This document shows positions 45,889 through 54,147 of a stretch of DNA of 64,000 bases, in pieces. Each line of letters begins with the position of its first letter. Position 1 is the first letter of the stretch. The DNA is taken from the NCBI RefSeq assembly GCF_900103585.1, contig NZ_FNHV01000019.1:1-64000 (forward strand). Direction: 5' to 3'. A program made the translations under genes and the position numbers. The DNA is from Streptomyces sp. cf386 (GTDB taxonomy: Bacteria; Actinomycetota; Actinomycetes; Streptomycetales; Streptomycetaceae). The notes beneath the pieces are model-generated. The model searched no databases. It was not told the DNA's origin and saw only the letters and a program-made list of their open reading frames with translations.

Positions 45889-46571
45889 CGTTTTCCCTCC
45901 TGCACAGGCGGTACGGGGTGGGTGGTGCCGTAGTTCCGGGCGATCGCGGCCTCGATCACCGCGAGTTGCTGATCCTCGTCCAGGACACGCGGCGTGCCGA
46001 GAGCGGCCGCGTGCCGGTAGACGCCGCACGCCCACTCCAGCAGCAGCGCGTGCTCGACCGCCTTGTCCAGCGTCGTGGCGTGGGTGAGCGCGCCGTGGCT
46101 GGCCATCAGCGCGGCACTGCGGCCCTCCAGTGCCGTGAGGACCGACTCGGCGAGTTCCGGTGTGCCGAAGGTGGCGTACGGGGCCACGCGCACCGAGCCG
46201 CCCAGCGCGAGCAACTGGTAATGGACACAAGGGAGTTCATCGAGCACGCAGGACAGGGCGGTCGCCATCGGGGCGTGGGTGTGGACGACCGCGCCCGTGC
46301 CGTAGCGGTGGTAGACGCCCAGGTGCAGGTCGAGTTCCGAGGTGGGCTGGAGGGTCCCGGCCACCACGTTTCCGTCGAGGTCGACCACGGTCACCTGGTC
46401 GTCGGTCAGTTCGGCGAGTACCGCGCCGGTCGCCGTGATGGCGACACGGTCCTCCACCCGCACACTGACGTTGCCTGCCGTGCCGATGAGCAGTCCCTCG
46501 GCCCCCAGCCGACGACACGCCTCGGCCACGGCGGCGCGTTCCTGACCCAGCACCGAGCTTGAGTCGGTCAT
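45885..46571 (-). CDS. Class II aldolase/adducin family protein (FucA/AraD-like)
   Basis: 228 residues. Zinc-site and active-site motifs of the family are present: GTAGNVSVR, the TPTSELDLHLGVY acidic residue, HTHAPMATALS (two metal His), and HGALTHATTLDKAVEHALLLEWAC (third His). It would cleave a sugar phosphate to DHAP and an aldehyde, or epimerise it. It is translationally coupled to the downstream sugar kinase and is divergent from a tetR gene across a palindrome, so expression is probably TetR-controlled. Confidence 0.9.
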   Translation of the reverse strand: MTDSSSVLGQERAAVAEACRRLGAEGLLIGTAGNVSVRVEDRVAITATGAVLAELTDDQVTVVDLDGNVVAGTLQPTSELDLHLGVYHRYGTGAVVHTHAPMATALSCVLDELPCVHYQLLALGGSVRVAPYATFGTPELAESVLTALEGRSAALMASHGALTHATTLDKAVEHALLLEWACGVYRHAAALGTPRVLDEDQQLAVIEAAIARNYGTTHPVPPVQEGKR

Positions 46572-46590
46572 GTCCGCGACGGTAGCGTAA

Positions 46591-46615
46591 ACCTGAAACA
46601 ATGTCATGTTCAGGT
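46591..46615. promoter_or_regulatory. Palindromic operator between aldolase and tetR genes
   Basis: ACCTGAA at 46591-46597 and TTCAGGT at 46609-46615 form a perfect 7-bp inverted repeat with an 11-base spacer, centred in the 57-base divergent gap. A minus-strand TACGCT (46583-46588) is a plausible -10 box for the aldolase promoter, so bound repressor would cover its -35 region. Confidence 0.7.
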
Positions 46616-46628
46616 TCGGAGGCTGTGC

Positions 46629-47282
46629 ATGGGTGATCCGGCACCTCCCGAGCAGGGCGGCACCTGGCCCGTTCCGCTGCGCCGCACTCCCCGACAGGCG
46701 CGCAGCAAAGCACGGTTGGCCCGGGTCCTTCAGGCCGCCGAACGGGTCCTGGTCCGGGAAGGGGTCCAGGCGCTCACCACGACCAGGGTCGCGGCGGAGG
46801 CGAACGTCTCGGTCGGTTCGCTGTATCAGTACCTGCCCGACCGCGACGCCATCATCGACGCGCTCGCGGCCGGGTACCTCGCCCGGCTCGAGGCCGCGAT
46901 GGACGATCTGGTCCGCACGGCCGCCGCCGAGCAGTGGGACGACCCCGTCGGTGTGCTCATCGACGCCTACGCCGCCATCTACCGCACCGAGCACGGCTTC
47001 CGCGCGCTGTGGTTCGGCAGCAGCCTCACCGAGCAGACCCGGGCGGCGGACCGTGAGCACAAACGCCGGATGGCGGACGGTGTCCGGCGTGTCCTCCTGG
47101 CTCTCGGCATCGCCCGCGACGACGAGGCGCTCGGCCGGGCCTGCCACGCGGCGGTCCTCGCCGCCGACGCCCTCGCCCAGGAGGCGTTCCGTCGTGACCC
47201 CGAGGGCGATCCGGGCCTCCTCGACGAGGCCGGGATCATGCTGCGCGGGTATCTGGCCGATGTCTCCGCACGGGGTCGATGA
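46629..47282 (+). CDS. TetR-family repressor
   Basis: 217 residues. The DNA-binding domain is clear: PRQARSKARLARVLQAAERVLVREGVQALTTTRVAAEANVSVGSLYQYLPDRDAII. The C-terminal ligand domain (~90-200) has the helical pattern of TetR_C_17-like proteins but no identified ligand. It is divergent from the aldolase/kinase operon and likely binds the ACCTGAA palindrome in the shared promoter region, repressing both sides. Confidence 0.9.
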   Translation: MGDPAPPEQGGTWPVPLRRTPRQARSKARLARVLQAAERVLVREGVQALTTTRVAAEANVSVGSLYQYLPDRDAIIDALAAGYLARLEAAMDDLVRTAAAEQWDDPVGVLIDAYAAIYRTEHGFRALWFGSSLTEQTRAADREHKRRMADGVRRVLLALGIARDDEALGRACHAAVLAADALAQEAFRRDPEGDPGLLDEAGIMLRGYLADVSARGR

Positions 47283-47330
47283 CTTCGGGCTCCGAGGCGG
47301 CGCGGATTCCGGCTCTGCCATGCTGGCGTC

Positions 47331-48092
47331 GTGCCGAAACCCACTCCTGTCACCCCGGACGCGCCCACCCGCATACGCACTCCGCTGCTCACCCAGGAGT
47401 GGCTCGACCTCGCCTTCGTCCACTGGGCCGTCGAACCGGACTCCGTGGCGGGACTGTTGCCGAGAGGGACCGTTCCGGACACGCATGACGGGGTCACGTA
47501 CGTCGGGCTCGTGGCCTTCCGGATGCATCGGGTCGGCTGGCTGCGGCTGCCCGGGGTGCCGTATCTCGGGACCTTTCCCGAGACCAACGTCCGCCTGTAC
47601 TCCGTGGACGCGCACGGGCGACGCGGTGTCGTGTTCCGGTCGATGGACGCCGCACGGCTGATCCCGGTCGTGATGGGGCGCGTCGGCTTCCGGCTGCCGT
47701 ACCTGTGGTCCCGGATGACCGTGCGCACGGCCGGTGACACCGTCACCTACACCAGTTCCCGGCGCTGGCCCGGCCCGCGCGGCGCGTACAGCCGTATCTC
47801 CGTGCGGCCCGGTGAACGCATCGAGGAACCCACCGAGCTGGAGCACTTCCTCACCGCCCGCTGGGGCATGCACAACGCCTTCTTCGGCGGGCCCGAGCAG
47901 CTGGCGTACCTGCCCAACCAGCACCCTCGCTGGCCGCTGTACCGCGCCGAGCTGATCACCTGCGAGGAGAACCTCGTCACCGCGGGCGGGCTGCCCGCTC
48001 CGAGCACCGCTCCGGTCAGCATCCTGTACTCCCCCGGCGTCCCTGTCCGCCTGGGCCGCCCTGCGCGTCCCGCGGGCATTCCCACCCCGTGA
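47331..48092 (+). CDS. DUF2071 (YqjF-like) protein
   Basis: 253 residues from the GTG at 47331. Family blocks: LTQEWLDLAFVHWAVEPDSVAGLLP, VTYVGLVAFRMHRVGWLRLPGVPYLGTFPETNVRLYSVD, and RWGMHNAFFGGPEQLAYLPNQHPRWPLYRAEL. DUF2071 proteins share the acetoacetate-decarboxylase-like fold; no catalytic lysine is obvious, and the biological role is unknown. Confidence 0.88.
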   Translation: MPKPTPVTPDAPTRIRTPLLTQEWLDLAFVHWAVEPDSVAGLLPRGTVPDTHDGVTYVGLVAFRMHRVGWLRLPGVPYLGTFPETNVRLYSVDAHGRRGVVFRSMDAARLIPVVMGRVGFRLPYLWSRMTVRTAGDTVTYTSSRRWPGPRGAYSRISVRPGERIEEPTELEHFLTARWGMHNAFFGGPEQLAYLPNQHPRWPLYRAELITCEENLVTAGGLPAPSTAPVSILYSPGVPVRLGRPARPAGIPTP

Positions 48093-48201
48093 TCGGTGTG
48101 CGCGTGTCGAATTCCGGAGCTCGGCGCCGACGTATCGGATGAGGGCTGGGGCCGCGCCGAGCGGCCGGACAGTCTCCAGCCGATCAGGACGGAGTTCGAT
48201 C

Positions 48202-48951
48202 ATGTTGCTGAAGGACAAGGTCGCGGTGGTGTACGGCGCGGGCGGCTCCATCGGCGGAGCGGCGGCGCGCGCCTTCGCCCGCGAGGGGGCCCGGGTCTTC
48301 CTCGCCGGGCGCACGGCGGCATCGCTGGACAGGCTTGCCGAGGGTGTCCGTGCCGCGGGTGGTACGGCGGAGACCGCCGTGGTCGACGCGCGGGAGGCGG
48401 CGGCGGTCGACTCATTCGTCGACGACATCGCGGCACGGACGGGGCGGCTCGACATCTCGTTCAACGCCATCGGCTACGGAGATGTCCAGAAACCGCTGAT
48501 GGAGATCTCCGAGGCGGACTTCCTCCAGCCGATCGTGACCGCGATGCGGTCGCAGTTCCTGACGACCCGGGCCGCGGCACGGCACATGGCCTCGCGCGGT
48601 ACGGGAGTCATCCTCGTCTTCGGCGGCGGTGGGCCGCAGACGCTGCCCGGCCTCGGGGGCTTCAAGATCGCGCTGGACGCGTTGGAGGGGCTGCGCCGCC
48701 AGTGGGCCGTCGAGCTGGGCCCGCAGGGCGTCCGGGTCGTGACGCTGAAGTCCGGAGGGGTGCCGGAGAGCCTGCCCGACGGGTTCCCCGGCAGCAAAGA
48801 GATCGTCGACAGCCTGGTCGAGGCGACGCAGCTCGGCCGGGCGGCGACCCTCGCGGACGTCGGTGACGTGGCCGCCTTCGTCGCCTCGGACCGGGCGCGC
48901 ACGCTCACCTCGACCGACGTGAACATCTCCTGCGGCGCCATCGTGGACTAG
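48202..48951 (+). CDS. SDR-fold protein lacking the catalytic Tyr
   Basis: 249 residues, ATG at 48202 with GGAG seven bases upstream. The Rossmann N-terminus is typical (VAVVYGAGGSIGGAAARAFAREG, the T/Y-G-x3-G-x-G loop; FNAIGYGD replaces the N-A-G strand). The active-site stretch reads FGGGGPQTLPGLGGFKIALDAL: the Lys is present, but the Tyr four residues before it is Leu and the Ser position is Gly. The protein may bind NAD(P) without normal SDR catalysis. Its stop TAG is formed by the CTAG target duplication of the adjacent IS element. Confidence 0.85.
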   Translation: MLLKDKVAVVYGAGGSIGGAAARAFAREGARVFLAGRTAASLDRLAEGVRAAGGTAETAVVDAREAAAVDSFVDDIAARTGRLDISFNAIGYGDVQKPLMEISEADFLQPIVTAMRSQFLTTRAAARHMASRGTGVILVFGGGGPQTLPGLGGFKIALDALEGLRRQWAVELGPQGVRVVTLKSGGVPESLPDGFPGSKEIVDSLVEATQLGRAATLADVGDVAAFVASDRARTLTSTDVNISCGAIVD

Positions 48952-48989
48952 GGCCTGTTTCATAAGCCCGTTTCGTTTCGAGTCCGCGG

Positions 48990-49427
48990 TCAGTCGGCGG
49001 CGAGGATGTCGGAGAGGCTTACGGCGGGGCGGCCAAGCATTGCTGTCAGCACGCGCTGCTGGCGCTCGGTCAAAGAGGCAACGAAGATTACCGCGTCAGC
49101 TTTGGCTTGGTCGCACGCCTGAGCCACCTCGCGGACCTTTCCATAGCTCAGCAGAGTCCGCGAGGAGTAGGGCAGGCCCATCTTCTGAACCCCGCCGTCC
49201 GAGACGCCTCGCCGCTGCACAATGTGCACGATGACCCGAGCACCCCGCGCTGCCAGTTCTGCAGCTGCCGACGTCATGAGCGCTTCGAAGTCCTTCTGCT
49301 TCGCCGAGAAGTAGCCAACCAGAACCACATCAGCCCCGGCAGCCGTGAGCTGCGAGGACTGGCGCCGGACCCGCTCCGGTGGCACGCGGCGAGCAAGGCG
49401 CCGGTCGCGCCGTCTGGGCTGATGCAT
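48990..49427 (-). CDS. HflX N-terminal-domain-like protein carried in an IS
   Basis: 145 residues. From residue ~32 the sequence matches the N-terminal domain of HflX GTPases: GADVVLVGYFSAKQKDFEAL, VIVHIVQRRGVSD, SYGKVREVAQACDQAKADAVIFVASLTERQQRVLTAMLGRPAVSLSDILA. The G domain and helical linker are absent, so it cannot bind GTP. In HflX this domain sits in the ribosome near the peptidyl-transferase centre. The gene lies fully within the IS5-type element, between the transposase end and the left inverted repeat. A ribosome-linked or host-control role is speculative. Confidence 0.7.
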   Translation of the reverse strand: MHQPRRRDRRLARRVPPERVRRQSSQLTAAGADVVLVGYFSAKQKDFEALMTSAAAELAARGARVIVHIVQRRGVSDGGVQKMGLPYSSRTLLSYGKVREVAQACDQAKADAVIFVASLTERQQRVLTAMLGRPAVSLSDILAAD

Positions 49428-49499
49428 GGACCACAGGCTAGAAGCCCGGGCACCTGCAGCGATACCGCGTTTCTCCCTGGCCGAGGTTGGCCGAGCAGA

Positions 49500-50373
49500 T
49501 CAGAGCCATTCGTTGATGACGGCGATGGTGACGGTGGCCTCGTAGCGGACGGCCAGCCTGTCGTACCTGTGGCCACCGCTCGATGGCGCTTGAGGCGGTT
49601 GATCCCGCATTCGACCGCATGGCGCTCGCGGTAGTCGACCTTGTCGAACTTCGGCGGACGGCCGCCTCGGGTGCCGAGCTTCTTGCGGTTGCGGACCTGG
49701 TCGGACTTCTCCGGAATCGTGCAGCGGATCCCACGTTTGCGCAGGTAGTCGCGGTTGGCTCGGGATCCGTAGGCCTTGTCTGCCCGCACTCGCCCTGGGC
49801 GGCGGCGCGGCCTGCCGACGCCCACGCGCGGCACCCGGATGCGCTCCAGGACCGGCTTGAACTGGGGGCTGTCATGTCGCTGGCCGGCGGTGACCAGGAA
49901 GGACAGCGGCTTCTGTCCGTGCTCGACCGCCAGGTGCACCTTCGTGGTCAGTCCACCGCGTGAGCGTCCGAGCCCGTGGTCGGCGGGCTCGGCTACGGCT
50001 CCGCCGGGTTTGTCCCGCTGCAGATCCCCCTTTTGCGGGCGCCTGCAGCGTGCTGATGTGCCCGCGCGACCGTGGAGTCCACGCTCACGTCCCAGGTGAT
50101 CAGACCTCTTGCGTCGGCTTCAGCCTGCAGCTGGGTGAGGATCCGGCTCCAGGTTCCGTCGCGCTGCCAGCGCCGAAAGAGGCCCTAGACGGTCTCCCAC
50201 TCGCCGTAGCGTGAGGGAACGTCGCGCCAAGGCGCTCCGGTCCGCGTCCGCCAGCGTATGCCGTTAATCAGCTGCCGTTTGGACAAGACCGGAGGCCGCC
50301 CCGGCTTCATGCCCACCGGCAACAACGGCTCCAGCCTGGCCCATTGCTCGCTCGTCAGATCTCCACGCCCCAC
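49500..50373 (-). pseudogene. IS5-family transposase, nonsense codon and frameshifts
   Basis: Reads on the minus strand from MGRGDLTSEQWARLEPLLP, with the IS5-type N-terminal DUF4096 domain (GRPPVLSKRQLINGIRWRTRTGAPWRDVPSRYGEW). Lesions: TAG at 50185-50187 where relatives have Y (TVxGLFRRW); a missing base in the A/G run near 50026-50034 (ARKxGDLQ); and a missing base near 49568 (AVATxYDRLAVRYEATV). The DDE regions DSTVARAHQHAAGAR, RADKAYGSRANRDYL and YRERHAVECGINRLKRHRAVA are recognisable. The original end is VINEWL and TGA at 49500-49502. Confidence 0.88.
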
Positions 50374-50459
50374 GAGTGGATCATGACAAACCTTGATCCA
50401 CTTATGAAACAGACCCTAGGACGCCGCCACGGACCTCTTGGGCGCCCCGCGAAAGCGAG

Positions 50460-50490
50460 GGGCCCGAACCGGGAAGTCCGGTCCGGGCCC
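50460..50490 (-). terminator. Strong hairpin after the DUF1996 gene
   Basis: gggcccgaaccgg and ccggtccgggccc form a 13-bp stem with one mismatch and the loop gaagt. It lies 47 bases beyond the stop of the minus-strand DUF1996 gene, close to the IS boundary. Stem strength and position argue for termination; there is no T-tract. Confidence 0.75.
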
Positions 50491-50536
50491 TGGGGAACGT
50501 CACCGCGTCAGGCGGCGTTCCGGTGTGTCGTCACCG

Positions 50537-52621
50537 TCATCGGGTGCGGCGCCTGGTGCGCATCAGCAGCAGGCCGCCGCCCATGAGGAGGACGGCGCCG
50601 GCCGCGGCCGGCCACACAGTGGTGCCCGTCTCGGCCAGGTCGCCCCCGACCGCCTGCGGCTTCGTCCCCAAGCTGTCCTCGGTGTCGTCGCCGACAGCGG
50701 CGGGCTGTGTCTGCTGCGCAGCGTCGCCCTCGTCGTCGTTGCCCGAGCCGCCCTGGGCCGGAGCGGTCGCGTCCGCGTCGGCCGACGGGGTTCCGGAGGA
50801 CTTGGGCGCCACCGTGCTCGACACGGTGGGCTTGTCGTCCTTCGCCGGTTCGGTGGCGGGCACGTCGTTGCCGGGCTCGTCGTTCCCGGGTGCCTCGGTG
50901 GCCGGCTCTTCCGTCGCCGGCTCCTCGGTGGCGGGGTCGTCGGTCGCCGGCGGGTCCGTCTGCTCGTTCCCGCCGTTGCCGTCGCCGGGCGCCGTCTCGT
51001 CGTCATCGGCGGGCGGGGTGGTGGGCGCTTCGGTCGGCTGCTGGGTCGGCTCCTCCTGGCCCGGGTCGCCACCGTCACCGTCCCCGCCGTCACCGTCGCC
51101 GGCTCCTGCTCCGCACTTCCGACCCTCGTTGATGCAGTCCACCATCTGCCCCATCAGGCCCTCGTCGAAGACGTTGATGAAGTCGCCGTGATCGGTGACC
51201 GGCTTGTGCAACTGCTCGGGGAAGGAGTCCACGGCGAACAGCGGGGTCGTCTTCCCGCCGTCCTGGAGGCTGGGCGCGTCGACGTCGTACACGATCCGCT
51301 GCACCAGCTGCGGGATGGCCTGGAAGCCGTTCGCACAAGTGCCGTCGGCCGCCGCGAACGCCACGTGGGTGCGGTGGTTGGCGCTGTCGATGTTCTGTCC
51401 GTCCCAGCAGCTCTGGAACTTGAAGGTGCGCACCACGTCGCTGCCCTGCGGGCACAGCGGGTACTTGTCCTTCAGCTGCCGGTCCTCGAAGCCGGTGCAG
51501 CTCCAGGAGGCGTTGGCGTTGGCGGTGCCGTTGACGAACGCCTTGGCGTCGCCGGTGATGATGCGCAGCAGTCGCGGCATCTCGGTGACTTTGCCGCGCG
51601 GGCTGCCGACGAACGTCATCGTCACTGCCTTGGGCGTGACGATCTCACCGGCGTTGCCCTCGATGCCGCCGCCGGGCGAGTTGGCGTCCTGCTCCTGGGC
51701 GCCGTTCTGCAGACGCAGGACCGGCCAGAAGTAGGAGGACTTGTCGCCCTGGTCGACACAGGTCGTCTCGGCGCCGGCCAGGTCCTCGTCGCTCGCGAAG
51801 GCGTCGTTGGACTGGTTGCCGACGTAGTCGTGGAAGTGGTGGGCGCCGTTGGAGACACCGGGGGCCACGATGACGTTGTCGGAGTTGAACAGGCCGTTCT
51901 CGTTCACGCCGCAGCTGGTGGCGAAGGTGCCGCGGGAGGCGCCCTTCTGGGCGTCCTGGCCGGCCACGTTCGGCTGCACGGTCTTGATGTCCGCGAAGTC
52001 CGCCGCGACCGGGCCGTTGCCGGCCTGGCCACCATTTCCGGCCTGGCCTGCGTCACCGGTCTGGCCGCCGTTCTCGGGCTGCTGGTCGCCCTGGTCCTCG
52101 CCCGCCTGGTTGTCGCCGCCCTCGTTCTGGCCGGCGTCGCCCTGGTCGCCGTTGCCGCTCTCGGCGGCGCGCAGGGTGCAGGGCGCGAGGGACTCCAGGC
52201 CTTGTGGCCGTTCCCCCGCGCCCTCGATGGCGATGGCGATGCGTTCGATCGTCGCCGTGCGCTTGTCCTTCAGCGGAATCATGATCGCGCTGTCGGCGAA
52301 GCCCGCGTCCTGCTGGACGGCCTGGGCCGACTCCAGCAGGCGCTGGTAGGCGTCGGCTATCTGCTGGTCCAGGAGGGCGAGTTCCTTGGCGACGTCCTCC
52401 TTCGCCGCATCCGGCACGGCCGTCAGCTTGCTGCCGACGTCCGGGCAGTCGATCGTGCCGGCCGGGGAGGACAGCGTCCGGGCCTGTTCGGTTCCGCCGT
52501 CCTCGGTGGCCGAGGCGTAGACGTTGGCCGCAACCAGGCCGCCGCCGCCCAACATCAGCGCGACCGCTGCAAAGGTCGCGCGCCGTGCGCCCGTGGGGCG
52601 TCTTCGCGTGCTGCGTCCCAA
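50537..52621 (-). CDS. Sortase-anchored DUF1996 cell-wall protein
   Basis: 694 residues. An N-terminal signal/anchor (RRATFAAVALMLGGGGLVAANVYA) is followed by a coiled helical region (~50-140), a Gly/Asn/Gln-rich linker, and the DUF1996 domain (~215-500; NGAHHFHDYVGN, SCWDGQNIDSANHRTHVAF, IPQLVQRIVYDVDAP). A ~150-residue Thr/Pro/Glu-rich spacer with (ATEEP) repeats leads to LAETG, a membrane helix and RTRRRTR, a class E sortase signal. DUF1996 is widespread in fungi and actinomycetes, with unknown function. The protein is expected on the surface of hyphae. Confidence 0.9.
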   Translation of the reverse strand: MGRSTRRRPTGARRATFAAVALMLGGGGLVAANVYASATEDGGTEQARTLSSPAGTIDCPDVGSKLTAVPDAAKEDVAKELALLDQQIADAYQRLLESAQAVQQDAGFADSAIMIPLKDKRTATIERIAIAIEGAGERPQGLESLAPCTLRAAESGNGDQGDAGQNEGGDNQAGEDQGDQQPENGGQTGDAGQAGNGGQAGNGPVAADFADIKTVQPNVAGQDAQKGASRGTFATSCGVNENGLFNSDNVIVAPGVSNGAHHFHDYVGNQSNDAFASDEDLAGAETTCVDQGDKSSYFWPVLRLQNGAQEQDANSPGGGIEGNAGEIVTPKAVTMTFVGSPRGKVTEMPRLLRIITGDAKAFVNGTANANASWSCTGFEDRQLKDKYPLCPQGSDVVRTFKFQSCWDGQNIDSANHRTHVAFAAADGTCANGFQAIPQLVQRIVYDVDAPSLQDGGKTTPLFAVDSFPEQLHKPVTDHGDFINVFDEGLMGQMVDCINEGRKCGAGAGDGDGGDGDGGDPGQEEPTQQPTEAPTTPPADDDETAPGDGNGGNEQTDPPATDDPATEEPATEEPATEAPGNDEPGNDVPATEPAKDDKPTVSSTVAPKSSGTPSADADATAPAQGGSGNDDEGDAAQQTQPAAVGDDTEDSLGTKPQAVGGDLAETGTTVWPAAAGAVLLMGGGLLLMRTRRRTR

Positions 52622-52739
52622 GGAAGTACTCCTACGCCTCGTCGTGGTCAGGGCATGAAAATCCCCCGGCCTAATACGGAGGCGCGCGGCGTTGTGTTCA
52701 ACCGCCTCACAGATTCACAGAAATTCCTTACAACGGAGG

Positions 52740-53192
52740 TCAGTTCATGAGGCCGGCGGCGAGCGTCGCGCCCAGTTCCCAGCAGGCCTCGGTGTCGGTC
52801 TTGCCCGGCTCGCCCGTCACCGTCACGGGTTGTGCGGCGCGGCGCCAGTCGAGGCCGGTCGTGATGGTGTCGATCGCCCTGACGGCCCCGGTGACGTCGC
52901 TGCCGCCGTGCACGTAGTAGCCGAAGGGCCGGCCTCGGGTCGCGTCCAGGCACGGGTAGTAGATCTGGTCGAAGAAGTGCTTGAGGGCCCCGGAGATGTA
53001 GCCGAGGTTCGCCGGGGTGCCCAGCAGGTAGGCATCGGCTTCCAGTACGTCGGTGGCCGTGGCCGACAGTGCGGGTCGCCGCACGACCTGGACGTTCTCG
53101 ATCTCCGGCGCCGTGGCACCGGAGACGACGGCTTCGAGCATGGCCTGGCAGTTGGGCGAGGGGGTGTGATGGACGATCAGCAAGGTAGGCAC
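52740..53192 (-). CDS. Flavodoxin-like NAD(P)H-dependent oxidoreductase
   Basis: 150 residues from VPTLLIVHHTPSPNCQAMLEAVV, GTG at 53192; upstream codons lack similarity. The flavodoxin-fold FMN loops are TPSPNCQAML and GTPANLGYISGALKHFFDQIYYPC, the latter being typical of the WrbA-like/NAD(P)H reductase family. An internal YYVHGGSDVTGAVRAID block is common in actinobacterial homologues. Substrate unknown. It is followed by the DUF1996 gene after ~120 bases. Confidence 0.85.
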   Translation of the reverse strand: MPTLLIVHHTPSPNCQAMLEAVVSGATAPEIENVQVVRRPALSATATDVLEADAYLLGTPANLGYISGALKHFFDQIYYPCLDATRGRPFGYYVHGGSDVTGAVRAIDTITTGLDWRRAAQPVTVTGEPGKTDTEACWELGATLAAGLMN

Positions 53193-53238
53193 ATCCGAAC
53201 CCTGCCGCCGCGCCGCCGGTGGACGCAACCGCGACGGT

Positions 53239-54018
53239 TCAGTCGGCGGCCTGTGCGGGGCTCTGCTCCTCCGCCGGTTCTGGCGTGGTTGCCGAGAAGG
53301 GGTTGACCCTGGCGACCGCGCACGACAGCTGCTCCTGGACGGCTTCGGGCAGCGCGTCGCCCTTCACGGCGGTGACCAGGTCTCCGGCCAGCGAGTGCAG
53401 TTTGGTGTTGGTGTTCTGGGAGGCCGCGACGAGGACCGTCCAGGCCTCCTCGGAGGTCAGGCTGAACGAGGCCATCAGGATGCCCCGGGCCAGGTCGATG
53501 GTCGGCCGGGTCTGCATGGCCCGGCGCAGCTGGGCGACTTCGATCCGCAGGTCGCGATCGGCGACTTCGGGCGCTGCCATGTGCTGGTCGTGCCGGTCCG
53601 CGGCGTCCTCTCCGACCGGGCCCGAGTGGGGGAACAGCGTCCGCGTGCCGGACAGAGTGAGCAGGCGATCGACTGCGGAACCGGTGGAGTGGACGGTGAC
53701 CGTCTTGGCCTGCTCCAGCGCTCGGTGGCGCAGGCCGAGCAGGATGTTGAGGGCGGAGCAGTCGCAGAAGGTGACGTCCTCGAGGTCCAGGTCGATGCCG
53801 CGGACCGAGCGGCTCAGGGCTTCGCGCAGGACGCTTCGGAACTGCTCACTGGTGTCGAGATCGAGTTCTCCACGGATCTTCACGATGATCCGGTCGCCGT
53901 CCCGGCGCAGGCCGGTGACCAGCGGGCGCTGTGACACCGCCGCCGTTACGCCTGCGGTGTCCGCACGGTTGGCACTGCCTCCGCCAGGGGGGTGTGCAGA
54001 GGACGCGAGCTCTGGCAT
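53239..54018 (-). CDS. STAS-ANTAR fusion regulator
   Basis: 259 residues. Residues ~35-130 are a STAS (anti-sigma antagonist) domain: IIVKIRGELDLDTSEQFRSVLREAL, GIDLDLEDVTFCDCSALNILLGLR, with the conserved D-C-S/D-S phospho-site region. Residues ~150-210 are an ANTAR domain (LRIEVAQLRRAMQTRPTIDLARGILM, LTSEEAWTVLVAASQNTNTKLHSLAGDLV), which binds RNA hairpins and prevents termination. The fusion could link partner-switch signalling to antitermination. It is divergent from a small winged-helix gene. Confidence 0.88.
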   Translation of the reverse strand: MPELASSAHPPGGGSANRADTAGVTAAVSQRPLVTGLRRDGDRIIVKIRGELDLDTSEQFRSVLREALSRSVRGIDLDLEDVTFCDCSALNILLGLRHRALEQAKTVTVHSTGSAVDRLLTLSGTRTLFPHSGPVGEDAADRHDQHMAAPEVADRDLRIEVAQLRRAMQTRPTIDLARGILMASFSLTSEEAWTVLVAASQNTNTKLHSLAGDLVTAVKGDALPEAVQEQLSCAVARVNPFSATTPEPAEEQSPAQAAD

Positions 54019-54112
54019 GACCGCCTCTCCTTCAGCTGCTCCCCATCTCGCTACCAGACTGAACCGGAACTACAGGACACGTCAATAGATACATGAAATG
54101 TAGTGCGTGTTT

Positions 54113-54141
54113 TTGTATACGTGAACAACCAGTCGTAGTCT
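54113..54141 (+). promoter_or_regulatory. Putative promoter of the winged-helix gene (leaderless)
   Basis: TTGTAT (54113-54118), 17 bases, TAGTCT (54136-54141), then six bases to the ATG at 54148. This places the transcript start at or next to the ATG, so the mRNA would be leaderless. The flanking 54061-54120 segment is unusually A/T-rich for this genome and must also hold the divergent STAS-ANTAR promoter. Confidence 0.55.
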
Positions 54142-54147
54142 TGGTCC

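Larger units (their letters stand above)
48952..50415. mobile_element. IS5-type insertion sequence, 1,464 bp, with passenger gene
   Basis: Ends are 15-bp inverted repeats, ggcctgtttcataag on the left and ggtctgtttcataag (reverse complement) on the right, one mismatch. Both are flanked by CTAG (48948-48951 and 50416-50419), the expected target duplication. Inside are a broken IS5-type transposase (49500-50373, minus) and a separate 145-residue HflX-N-like gene (48990-49427, minus). The usual element of this group is shorter by about the size of the passenger. The transposase lesions imply that the copy is no longer autonomous. Confidence 0.85.
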
